This document shows, in pieces, positions 1 to 10,100 of a DNA stretch of 64,000 nucleotides; position 1 is the first letter of the stretch; each line of letters opens with the position of its first letter. The notes under the pieces are model-generated. The model did not search any database. It had not been told where the DNA came from and saw only the letters and a program-made list of their open reading frames with translations. This DNA is from G963667855 sp963667855 (lineage in GTDB: Bacteria; Planctomycetota; Phycisphaerae; UBA1845). The stretch is taken from assembly GCA_963667855.2 (NCBI GenBank), contig CAXXKI010000029.1:620001-684000 (forward strand), given 5' to 3'. Made by a program: the position numbers and the translations under genes.

Positions 1-3000
1 TTGTTCCGCCGTCGCTGATCTGCAACGTCGTCTCCGGACCATCGTTGCTTTTCTTCTCCTCGAAAAGTTCGGTCAGGCGCTCAACCACCTCTTCCGCGTC
101 AGCGTTAGCTAACGGGAACATTCTTATTTCCGCCAGTGTCGGCGGTATACTGTCAATAGACCTGATCAGGTTTTCCAACATCTCCATACTGTCGGCCGGC
201 GCCATCACGAACAGCGAGTTGGTCCGCTTGTCAGGTTCAATCGTAATGTCCTGGCGGATCAGTTTTCGTGTCCGGACGGTTCCATCGCTCAGCTTCTCGT
301 CGAAAGTAAGGATAACCGCCTCGGAATCATCACCACCGCCCTTGCTGCCACCGTTAATCGTATTGATAAGGGTTTCAGACAACTCCTCGGCATACGCCCG
401 TTTAAGCGTAACAACCTTAATCCCCATATTTATGCCGGGAGTGGAAGTATCCAATCGTTCGATAATTCGACCGACGTTAGTCATCTCCGCTTCCGCCGCC
501 CAGACAATCAGCGAGTTGGTCCGTTTGTCCGCCTTCACCGCTATGGTGTCGGTCTGGCTTGATTTTCCACTTCCCGAACCCTGGGATTTAAACAATTCCT
601 CCAGGGTTTTGGAGGTTTCTTCCGCCTTGGCTCGCTCAAGCGGGAAAATCTGTACCCGACGGGCAAGAGTGGACTCGACATCCAAAAGCCCAATCAGGTG
701 CTTCACCATGTTGTGATCTTCCTCGGCCGCACTGCAGATGATCGAGTTGGTGGGCTCGTCGGCCATCAAAAATACCGGCGTTCGCTCCGCGTCCTTGCCT
801 TTCTCACGAGCATCGAACACTTCCTGCATCTTCACCGTCAGCTTGGAAGCGGAACCATACTCAAGAGCGTAAACCCGAATAGATTTTCCACCGACCGGCT
901 GAACATCCAGCTGAGTGATAAGAACTTCAGCCCGTTTGAGCGCATCGCGTGAACCGGTGAGAATCAGAATATTGCTCGATGACTCGGGAACGATAGTCGG
1001 AGCTTCAAACTCCTTGTCCGACCCCTTGGCCATCCCCTCGAAAAGCTTATCCAGCATGTCGGCCAGTTTGATCGCATCGCCGTGCTTAAGCGGGAATATC
1101 TTCGTATCGCTGTTGATCAACGGCGCCTTATCCGTATCCATCTGGGCGATCAGTTTTTCGATAATCGCCAGGTGATTCTTGGCCGCACTGGCAACGATGC
1201 AGTTGGAACGACCATCGGCTATCAACGCTATTTCCTGCTTATCCTTGCCCTTGTCCTCAACCAGCACCAGACCATCGTACAAACCCTGATCGAAAAGCTT
1301 TTCGATCTTCTCCGCCACAGTCTCCGCCTGGGCATTATGCAGAGTGAAAATCCGAACTACGCTGTCCAGATCGGGAACGATATCCAGCTTGCTCACCAGT
1401 TCGGTTATCTCGTTGAAGTTCTGCTCCAAGGCCGAAACAATCAGCGAGTTGGTATGCAGATCAACTGAAAGGAAAATCTTTTCGCGAGCGACGGCCGCAT
1501 CGCCTACCTTGGTTTTCTCCATCCCCTCGATACGTTTATCCCATAGCTCCTGGATGATCTTGCTGACCTGGGTGGCATCGGCTCCCTGCAAAGCGATAAG
1601 CCGCAACGGGTGCTTGATGTCCGAAGCGGGAATGTCCAGGCTCTTGAGTACACCGTCGACAAGAACCAACTGTTCCTTACGACCGGTTATGATCAGCGTA
1701 TTGGTTCGAGCATCGGCCGTAACTCCGACATTATAAACCAGAGATTCACCGATCACGTTGGTGGGTACGCCTTCGCCTTTGCTGACACCAGCGGCCGGCT
1801 TGGTCAGATCCTTGCCCGACTTGAACATATCCTCAAGCAATTTCTTGGCATTTTCCGCGTCGGCATAAACCAGGGGGACGATCCGCAGATTCTGCTCCAC
1901 GGCCATCGGTACACCATCCAGCAGTTGGATCAACTGCCGCATCGGCTCGATGTTTTCTTTCGCCGTCGCACAGATAATCGCCCGGGATTCATCATCCGCG
2001 ATAAGCTTGATCTGCCGTTCCAGATTGATCGGTGGCAATTCGGTAATCTGGCCATCTTCACCGGGCTCGGCCACCATCATCGTCAGCCGGCTGATAACCT
2101 CAGTTGCTTCCTTCTTGCCCTGCTCCGTCGTAAGCAACTCATTAAGAGTATCAGCCAGTTTTTTCGCGTCACTGTTGAGCAACGGATAATACGCCAGACG
2201 GAGTTCGCCGAACCCCTCAACCGGCTCGGCATCGATTTCGCCAATCAATTCCTTGATTTTGTCATACTCAGCGGTCGGAGCGAGAACGACAACCGAGTTA
2301 CTCACCGCGATAGGAAATACCTTGATCTCCTGGGCGGCTTCGACACCCTGCTGGGCTTGAAGTACGGCGATGAATTCCTCCAGCTTTTCGGCCGCTTCGA
2401 TAGCTTTCACATGTTCAAGCTGAAAAGTCATTTTCTCCAGCTTGGGAAGAGAAGGATCGACCTGATCCAGCATACCAACCAAAGCTTCAACCATCTCCAG
2501 CTTGTCGGTAGGACCGGTAGCCACGATGATGTTACTGGAGACGGTGGCAACTGTAACCGTCTCTTCCGGACGAGGCTCACGTCCGGCATCCAGTTCCGTC
2601 ATCGTGTCATGAACGACCTTGGCTATTTCCTTGGAGTTCTTATTATGCAGCGTTACTACGCGAAAATCCTTGGGCGTAATGTCTGAATCAATGGCTTCTA
2701 TAAGGCCTTGCAGAATTGCCAGATCGTCCTGCGGACCTGTGAGGATGACTTTTCCTCCAACGACCTGGACATCGACCTCGGCACCTGAAAGGTTTATGTC
2801 CACCGGCTCCGCCCGGCCTCCATTGGAAGCTGCTGCTTTCTCTACATCAGCTTCCGGGAGTTTCTTCTCGGTCTTCTCGACTTTTGGTTCAGTCTTTCTG
2901 ACCGCTTGTTTTTTGACCGGCTCTTTGGTTGGCTGTTCCTTTTCTTCGGCGACCTGCCCGTAAGCAATCGCCGTGAACAACCCCAGGACCATAACTGTCA

Positions 3001-3013
3001 GCAACTTCTTCAT
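1..3013 (-). CDS. Tandem secretin-N-domain repeat protein, second array (C-terminus beyond window)
   Basis: The minus-strand frame is open from an ATG at 3013 to the left window edge, giving 1004 residues without a stop. A GAGGA ribosome site lies about 7 bases upstream. Residues 1-20 form a signal peptide ending in AYGQ. A Lys/Glu/Pro-rich spacer (about 20-60) follows, then about 11 copies of a 75-100 residue unit. Each unit has a beta strand of the type 'F.L.HA.A.E', a helix, and a later strand of the type 'TNSLIV.A' followed by an amphipathic helix ending in 'LDV'. This is the pattern of the short N1/N2 domains of type II/III secretins. No beta-barrel domain is reached before the edge. It lies just downstream of an even larger array (3293-12819) and of gspE-M, so a periplasmic role in type II secretion is inferred. 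Whether a barrel follows beyond base 1 cannot be seen. Confidence 0.85.
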   Translation of the reverse strand, partial: MKKLLTVMVLGLFTAIAYGQVAEEKEQPTKEPVKKQAVRKTEPKVEKTEKKLPEADVEKAAASNGGRAEPVDINLSGAEVDVQVVGGKVILTGPQDDLAILQGLIEAIDSDITPKDFRVVTLHNKNSKEIAKVVHDTMTELDAGREPRPEETVTVATVSSNIIVATGPTDKLEMVEALVGMLDQVDPSLPKLEKMTFQLEHVKAIEAAEKLEEFIAVLQAQQGVEAAQEIKVFPIAVSNSVVVLAPTAEYDKIKELIGEIDAEPVEGFGELRLAYYPLLNSDAKKLADTLNELLTTEQGKKEATEVISRLTMMVAEPGEDGQITELPPINLERQIKLIADDESRAIICATAKENIEPMRQLIQLLDGVPMAVEQNLRIVPLVYADAENAKKLLEDMFKSGKDLTKPAAGVSKGEGVPTNVIGESLVYNVGVTADARTNTLIITGRKEQLVLVDGVLKSLDIPASDIKHPLRLIALQGADATQVSKIIQELWDKRIEGMEKTKVGDAAVAREKIFLSVDLHTNSLIVSALEQNFNEITELVSKLDIVPDLDSVVRIFTLHNAQAETVAEKIEKLFDQGLYDGLVLVEDKGKDKQEIALIADGRSNCIVASAAKNHLAIIEKLIAQMDTDKAPLINSDTKIFPLKHGDAIKLADMLDKLFEGMAKGSDKEFEAPTIVPESSSNILILTGSRDALKRAEVLITQLDVQPVGGKSIRVYALEYGSASKLTVKMQEVFDAREKGKDAERTPVFLMADEPTNSIICSAAEEDHNMVKHLIGLLDVESTLARRVQIFPLERAKAEETSKTLEELFKSQGSGSGKSSQTDTIAVKADKRTNSLIVWAAEAEMTNVGRIIERLDTSTPGINMGIKVVTLKRAYAEELSETLINTINGGSKGGGDDSEAVILTFDEKLSDGTVRTRKLIRQDITIEPDKRTNSLFVMAPADSMEMLENLIRSIDSIPPTLAEIRMFPLANADAEEVVERLTELFEEKKSNDGPETTLQISDGGT

Positions 3014-3292
3014 GACTGCGTCCTCACAATGTTTGGCCAATGCCAAGCGCTTCGCTCAACAACCCAAACTCGCACATATCCAACTCCCGCGTGGTGCCAG
3101 TTAAACACGAGAATCTTACATCTTTACTACCCTTGAAGAGGCCTATGGTTGCCAACGCAACCGAACAAAAATCCAGCCTCTTCCCCAGAGCCCGCAGTCT
3201 GCTCTATACCCTTTAGACGAAGATTTCGCCATTTGGTTACAAGAAATTTCCAACCGCGAGCATTTTATTATATCTCGTTTCCAGAGCTTAAC

Positions 3293-6200
3293 TTAACGAC
3301 GCCTTCCGCGCGAACGTCCTCTCGAAGAACTCTGTGACTTATTTTTATCTAACATCTCCTGAATTACACTCTTTATTTCTTCGGCGCTCATATTATTTGG
3401 TTCCAAAATGACCGTGCCTCTACCACCCGGAGGTCCCATCGCTACTATCTGGGCAACCAAAGCTTCGGCCACCTCCAGCAACTTCGGATCACCGGAAACC
3501 AGTAGACTGTTCGATGTAGGAATAGCCTCAACCGAGATTTCAGTACTGGTACGGCCGTTTCTTCGCGTTGAACCAGTCGATTTCTGCACCGAATTACGTA
3601 ATGTTTCTTCTACAGTAACTGCCAAATCTTCCGCCCGATAGAGGTTGGCTACCGGAATCAACTTCACTCGGCTGAGCGGATCTTTTTCTTCCTCATCCAG
3701 CGACATTGCCAACTTTTCTATCAAAGAAAAATCTGATGGACTCGCCCGAACGATGAGTGAGTTGGAAGTATCGTTGGCAATGATCACCGGAGTGATGGCC
3801 GAAGTTGAACTACCACGACCTCTACCACGGTTTTTACTCGCCCCTTCGACAAACATCTTGGTCAAAGTCGGCTCGATTTCACTTGCTAATGATTTCTCCA
3901 ACTTGATGATCTTGGGCGCATTACCCGCATCTTCGACTTCCACATCGATTTCGGCTACTAGTTGAGCGACTCTTTCCAGGCTCTCTTTCGCACCCGTCGC
4001 CACCAGCGAATTGGTAGTCGGAAGCGTACTCAAACGGATATTACCCATGAGATCCTGGCTGCCGCGTCGACCTCTGTTCGTACCCGGCTTCTGCAGGTAA
4101 TCTTCAATAATGGTCTGCATCTCGGTCGCGTCGGTGTACTTGAGCGTGAACATCTTAACGTCGCGTTGCCCTTCATTGGGTAGTACGTCGAGTTGAGCAA
4201 TAACCGCGTTAATCTCCTCGAACTCCTTCTCGTTGGCTTTTATCAGGATGGAATCGCTGCCCCGCGTAGCGGAAATACTGATCGTCTGCTGCCCACGCCG
4301 ACCGTGGCTGGAGCGAACAAAAATATCGTTAAGCGATCGAACCACCGACTCCGGATCGGCATTCTTGATTTTCACAACGTGTACTTCACGCCCACCGGCA
4401 ACACTCTGATCGATATCCTTGATGAATGCCTCGATCTCCTTCATCTTCGCCGGAGCCGCGGAAACAACCACCGAGTTACTCGCCCATTCGGCAACAACCG
4501 CAACCTGGTCCTGCGGACTCGCTCGCCGACCACTTCGGGATTGTCCAAACAATTGCGTAATAGCCTGGCTGGTTGAATGCACATCCGCAAAGGTCAAGCG
4601 GAAAGAACGAACCTCTTTATCGAACGTGGGAGCCACATCCAAAGTCTTAACCAACTCCTCAACTCGGGCAAACTCCGCATCATTGGCAAATACCAACAGA
4701 GAATTCGTACCCGGATCGGCCACTATCGCCATACCCTGGTCATCGCGACGACGACGCTGCGTACGCCGTACGATATCACTCAGCCGGCGGGCAAGGTCTT
4801 CCGCGTTACCCTCTTTCAAAACAATGACTCTTGTGGTTCTATCAACTGAGGATTCAACATCGACCTCCGCAATCAACTTTTCAACCTTCTTATGGTTTTC
4901 AGCAGAAGCGGAAACGATCAGGCTACTGGTTCCCCAGGTGTATGACGCCTTTACTATATCCTCCGGATTCGAACCGCGTAAACGGGGGAACGAACTGTTG
5001 ATCGCGTTGATCATGCTGCCCGGATCGGCAAACTTAATTGGGTAAACCTTGATCTCCAATCCACCTTCCAGCGGTTCCTTGTCCAGACGCTCGATCAGCG
5101 GCAGAACTTCCTCATATTCCTTATCCGTCGCTGTAACAATCAAAACGTTAAGCTCGTCGTCAGCAACGACCGAGACCGGCATCTGACCCGTGCGGCTTCG
5201 CTTTCTGGTCTGACCAAGGGTACGGTTAACCATATCCGCCACCTTTGACGCCCGGGCGTTTTTCATCTCGTAAATATTACGGTTCTTCTGCCGCCCGGAA
5301 TCCTTATCCAGTTCCTTGATCAACTCGGCTATTTCTTTCTGGTTTTCCGGACTCGCGGTAACCACTATCGACTGCGTCGCCCATTCCACCGAACAATCCA
5401 CGCGGTCCTTTTCGGCCATCCGCCGATTACCCTGATAAGCAGTGCGGATTACGTTGTAAACTCCGTTGGGATCGCAGTAATTGATCGGGTAAATCTCAGT
5501 CTCCCGCCCCTTTAAGTTCGACGGGATGACATCCAGGGTCTTGACCAGTTCCTGCACGCTGGCGAGTTCCGACTCGTTGGCAAATACCAATAGCGAGTTC
5601 GTGCCCGGATCGGCCACTATGGCCATACCCTGATCATCCCGACGACGACGCTGCGTACGACGCATGATATCGTTCAGCCGGCGAGCCATCTCCTCGGCGT
5701 TGGCCTCTTTCAATTGAATTACGTGGGTCTGCCGATCAACCGAGGACTCAACATCGACCTCCTTGATGAGTTTTGCCACCTTCTCGTGGTTAGCCGGTGA
5801 GGCCGATACGATCAGGCTGCTGGTTCCCCAGGTGTAAGACGACTTGACCATATCCTCCGGCCGAGAACCACGCAGGCGGGGGAACGAATTGTTGATCGCT
5901 CCGATCATGCTGCCCGGGTCAGCAAACTTCAGCGGATAAACCCGGATTTCCAAACCACCTTCCAATGGCTTTTTGTCCAACTGTTCGATCAGTGGGAGAA
6001 CGTCCTCGTACTCCTTCTGGGTGGCACTTACGATAAGCACATTAAGCTCATCGTCGGCGACGACCGAAACAGGCATCTCCCCTGTCCGGTTCCGCTTTCG
6101 ACTTTGCCCAATGGTACGATTGACCATGTCGGCCACCTTCGATGCCCGAGCGTTCTTCATTTCGTATATGAAACGCGCTTTCTGCCGCCCACTCTCCTTG

Positions 6201-7159
6201 TCCAGTTCCTTGATGAGGGCATCAATTGCGTCCTGGTTGGCTTCGCTTGCGGTAACGATCAACGATTGCGTTGCCCACTCCACCGCGGAATCCACACGAT
6301 CCTTTTCCGCGGTACGCCTGCCAGGCTTGAACGCGTTTCGAATAACATTATTCACGCCGTTGGGATCACAATATTTGATCGCGTAGACCTTGGTGATTCT
6401 CGCCTTGAGCGTACCAGCACCTTCCTTGTCGATATCCGCTATACGAGCCTTGATTCTTGCCTGGTTTTCCTCGGTAGCCAGAACCACTAGCTGGTTACTG
6501 CCCGGTTCCGGAGTAATAGCCACGGTAAATTCGGCCGGCTGCACACCTTTGAGCTGCAAAGCATCAAACGCCCGCTTACGATCTGTGAACCATGATTTGA
6601 GATATTCCGCAGCTTCGTCCGCCTGGATGAACTTCAACGGAACAACCATCTCCTTGAGCATTTTGTCCGGAGCTTCCGCGAATTCGTCCAGCGGTTTGAT
6701 GATACTGTTTTGGATTTCCTCAATCTGAGTGTGAGTGCCGCGTATCAACAATGTATTCGTGGAATTATTCGCCACCGCCTGTGGCGGTTCGATCCCATCC
6801 CCGCGTCCTTTAAACAACTGGCGTATCGAGTTAGCCACTTCATTCGCCCGGGCTTTGTTCAGAGCGACTACCAGAGTTGTCACCGCAATCGGCTGGGCTT
6901 CGGGAACATCAACTTCCTCCAGAATCCTCTCTACAAATGCAAAGGTTTCCGGCTCGCCCATGACCGTGAGCGAATTGGAACGCTCATCGGCCGACGCAGA
7001 ATAGGGACCCATCTGACCGGATTGACCCTTGAGCTGACGCATCAGATCGCCCACCATCGACTTCAACTGCTTGAGTACTTCAGGTGCCCGGGCGTGTTTC
7101 AGCTTGAAGGTCTTGATATCAACCGCACTGTTTTTGCTGTCCAGAGTCTCTACACACGC
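3293..7159 (-). CDS. Giant secretin-N-domain protein, C-terminal part after a frameshift
   Basis: This frame carries about 16 further N-type domains (1288 residues) and ends in a Ser/Arg/Gly-rich tail. It has no plausible start of its own: the first possible start (TTG at 7066) lies inside a domain. Reading upstream in the same frame gives the rest of that domain back to 7159, where it abuts the end of the previous frame. It is therefore the 3' part of the gene that begins at 12819, displaced by -1 at the five-T run 7160-7164 (AAAAA on the coding strand). One extra A there would give one continuous protein of about 3175 residues. A block of four domains (approximately 5500-6395) is tandemly duplicated as approximately 4605-5500. 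The protein ends in a partial domain and has no secretin barrel. Confidence 0.85.
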   Translation of the reverse strand, partial: ACVETLDSKNSAVDIKTFKLKHARAPEVLKQLKSMVGDLMRQLKGQSGQMGPYSASADERSNSLTVMGEPETFAFVERILEEVDVPEAQPIAVTTLVVALNKARANEVANSIRQLFKGRGDGIEPPQAVANNSTNTLLIRGTHTQIEEIQNSIIKPLDEFAEAPDKMLKEMVVPLKFIQADEAAEYLKSWFTDRKRAFDALQLKGVQPAEFTVAITPEPGSNQLVVLATEENQARIKARIADIDKEGAGTLKARITKVYAIKYCDPNGVNNVIRNAFKPGRRTAEKDRVDSAVEWATQSLIVTASEANQDAIDALIKELDKESGRQKARFIYEMKNARASKVADMVNRTIGQSRKRNRTGEMPVSVVADDELNVLIVSATQKEYEDVLPLIEQLDKKPLEGGLEIRVYPLKFADPGSMIGAINNSFPRLRGSRPEDMVKSSYTWGTSSLIVSASPANHEKVAKLIKEVDVESSVDRQTHVIQLKEANAEEMARRLNDIMRRTQRRRRDDQGMAIVADPGTNSLLVFANESELASVQELVKTLDVIPSNLKGRETEIYPINYCDPNGVYNVIRTAYQGNRRMAEKDRVDCSVEWATQSIVVTASPENQKEIAELIKELDKDSGRQKNRNIYEMKNARASKVADMVNRTLGQTRKRSRTGQMPVSVVADDELNVLIVTATDKEYEEVLPLIERLDKEPLEGGLEIKVYPIKFADPGSMINAINSSFPRLRGSNPEDIVKASYTWGTSSLIVSASAENHKKVEKLIAEVDVESSVDRTTRVIVLKEGNAEDLARRLSDIVRRTQRRRRDDQGMAIVADPGTNSLLVFANDAEFARVEELVKTLDVAPTFDKEVRSFRLTFADVHSTSQAITQLFGQSRSGRRASPQDQVAVVAEWASNSVVVSAAPAKMKEIEAFIKDIDQSVAGGREVHVVKIKNADPESVVRSLNDIFVRSSHGRRGQQTISISATRGSDSILIKANEKEFEEINAVIAQLDVLPNEGQRDVKMFTLKYTDATEMQTIIEDYLQKPGTNRGRRGSQDLMGNIRLSTLPTTNSLVATGAKESLERVAQLVAEIDVEVEDAGNAPKIIKLEKSLASEIEPTLTKMFVEGASKNRGRGRGSSTSAITPVIIANDTSNSLIVRASPSDFSLIEKLAMSLDEEEKDPLSRVKLIPVANLYRAEDLAVTVEETLRNSVQKSTGSTRRNGRTSTEISVEAIPTSNSLLVSGDPKLLEVAEALVAQIVAMGPPGGRGTVILEPNNMSAEEIKSVIQEMLDKNKSQSSSRGRSRGRRR

Positions 7160-10100
7160 TTTTTGATCTCTTCGTATTTTTCCTTCGGGGCACTTACGAA
7201 CACCGTATTGCTGTCCGCATCCCCCACGAATTTCAACTGGCTGGAACTTTTTCCCCCTCTTCCTCGCACATCAACGTTAAAAATTGCAGTAAGGGTTTTA
7301 GCAATCTTGGCCGCCTCGCCGTTTTTGATATCAAAGCTGAACAGCTCCGGAGTCGAAGGACCCTTGACATCCAGTTGAGCGATTATCTCTTCAACCTTGG
7401 CGATATCTTCCTCTTCCGCTCTAACCACAACCGCGTTGTTGGCCGTATCGGCGATGAGTTTGGCCTGGACATCGTCCGGGCGGAAAGTACTAATGCCCTG
7501 CGAGCTGCCCCCACGCCTCCCGCTCCGTCCGGAAGAACCACCACCAGCCAACAAACTTTCCAACTGCGGTACCAGTTCCGCCGCGTCGGCGTACTTGAGC
7601 GGAATGGATTTGATTATTCGCGGTGCCGGAACCTGCTCTTCGATCTTGGCAATTATCTTTTCAGTAAGATCGAGCACCCGCTTGGGAGCCAGAACCATCA
7701 CTGTGTTCGTAATGTTGTTGCTCGTAACCTTGATAGACTCGGTGGCGCTCAAACTGGCACCTTCTTCACCAGGTATCGCCAGATTAATCTGCTGCCGCAT
7801 CATCTCCGCCATAGCCTGGGCCTGCGCCTGGTTATTTCTATTCCGACCCGTACGGCTGGCCGTCGGAGTGCGCGCCTGCTGATCCAAACCGAAGATGGTA
7901 TTCAGTTGCGTCTCCACATCGGAGGCCAACTGGTTTTTAATCTTGAAAAACCGGAAATCGGTGGTCGGATCGGTAGGCCTGTCTATCGTAGCCACCAGTT
8001 CCTCGATTGCCGGGAACATCTCGGTAGAGGCTTTTATGATAATTGCGTTCAATGCGGGATAGGGAAGAACCTTAATGCTCGAAGCAGCAGCAGCCGGTGC
8101 GGGAGCCGGCTGTTTCTCGTCCTTGCCGCCACGTTTCTTTCCGCCTTTGGCATCCTCTTCTTCCTGGCCCTGGGCGTTCTTAGCTTGGTCGGCTGCCGCC
8201 TTGGCTTTAGCAGCAGCCGCTGCTGCTGCCGCCGCCCGTCTCGATGCCGCAGTATTCCTGCTACCAGCGCCGGACGCGTTAAACATCGTCTCCAGCACCT
8301 GAGCGGCCACAGTCGGATCGACATGCTTTAATTCCCAAATTCGAATATCAGGAAGCGAAGATGTATCCTCCATCTCCTCCATCAACTCTTCCAAAGCAAT
8401 CTTGGCATCAGCAACCGCCTGACCCGGCCCTTCGAAAGAAATAGTGTTTGTTCGATGATCGACAACAATACGAACCTCGGAACCCTTCTTGTTTTCATCA
8501 GCGTCCTTCTTTCGCAGCATTCTTTCCAGAATAGCCGCTCGGGAACCGTCGAAGGCACTATCTTTCTTAACCGTCTCCTCTTTTACAGGTTCCTCTTTTG
8601 GGGGTTCTTCCTTTACTGGTTCGTCTGCTTTTTCGGCTTTTTCGGCTTTTTCCGCCGGCGCTTCTTGAAGAGTCAGCCCCGCTCCGATCGCATCCAATGC
8701 ACGAACCATTACCGAAGGCAACACGCAGTGATCTACATCATCTGGAGTCAGCTCTTTCAGACGGCTGGTGCGAGACTTTTCCCCAACGCCTTCAACCGTA
8801 ACTTTCACCCCGCGACGCTCAAGCTGCTGAGCCAGAAGAGCTGCAACCTTATCGGCCGAAGCGCCCTTGATCTGCTGCCGGTTAATGGAAATACCACCGC
8901 CTTCGCCCTCTTTATCAACGTACTTGGCGATAAGCTGCTTGATTTCCGGGAAATCCTTATCCGGGTTTTTACTCTCGATCACCAGCGTGTTGGTGAACGG
9001 TATGTAATCTACTTCTGGTTCGTCTTTATCCCATAATGCGCTGATGAAGTCCTGCAATTCGTACGACGCATCGAAAGCGTCGGCATATTCCAGATCATAA
9101 GTCATCTTCGGTAATATTTTAGGATCTGTCGTGTCGATTATTTCCTTTTCGTACAGGTCTATATAATCTTCAATCTCAGCCAATTTACGCGGCGCCGCCC
9201 AGACAATCATCTCGTTGGAAATCGTGTTGGCTGTCAGCCTGATCTCCTGACCGGTCAACGGACCGCCGGTGTAGTATTCATCCTCAATTGCTGCATCCTT
9301 GCCTCCTCTGCCCCGTTTTTTACCCGAAGCACCAGTGTCGAAGATGGCCATAATATCCGGAGCCAGTTCTGACACATCTCCAACTTTCAGATGGAATACC
9401 TTCATCACCGTCTCGCGGGTGGCGTCGGCATCGAGCATGGCGATCCAGGACTTTACTTCTTCCACTTCCGACCGTGGACCGGAAACTATAACCGCCTCAT
9501 TACCCGGAGCGGCAACGACAGTCACGCCGCTGGGCGTGGTGGCCGTTCCGCCTTTAGCCGTCGACCTCCCCTTTGATCTCCGCTTTCCACTAGGCTTGGC
9601 TGCAGGCGGAGCCGACTTGCCGCTGATCATCGCATTCAAAGTAACCACCATCTCGTCAGCGGTTGCGTTTTTCAGTGCGATTTTCTCGTTTACTCTGTCG
9701 AAACCACCTTTTTCCAAATCCGCTATGAGAGTCTTGATTTCATCAACCAGCAGGCTCGGACCGAAGTAGATTATCCGCCCGCCAGCATCATCCGGACTTA
9801 TGAGCATTGGTGACTGCTTCTTATCCTCCGGCTCCGGAATCTCGCCGTTGGCGATCATCTCTTCCAGACGCTGCTCTATGATCGATTCGACAAAACCAAA
9901 AATCATCGACGGTTCGGTCTTTTCCACATTGAAGAACTCAACGACCATCCCCGGGCGTTCCTTGGTATCAGGCCGTAACAGCTCAATGGTTTGCTCTATC
10001 TTGGGGAACTGCTCAACCGGGGCGGAAACAAACAGCTTGCGAGCCGACGGCTGCGGAACAAAAAGGATTTCATCCCCCGAAATACCGATACCCGCTCGCG

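Noticed and set aside
45..3136. Long plus-strand frames in the first 3 kb
   Set aside because: They are shadows of the minus-strand N-domain gene, which is open to the left edge and has clear domain structure.
7066..7066. TTG at 7066 as the start of an independent protein
   Set aside because: It lies inside an N-type domain whose first half is encoded directly upstream in the same frame; the frame is a continuation after a shift.
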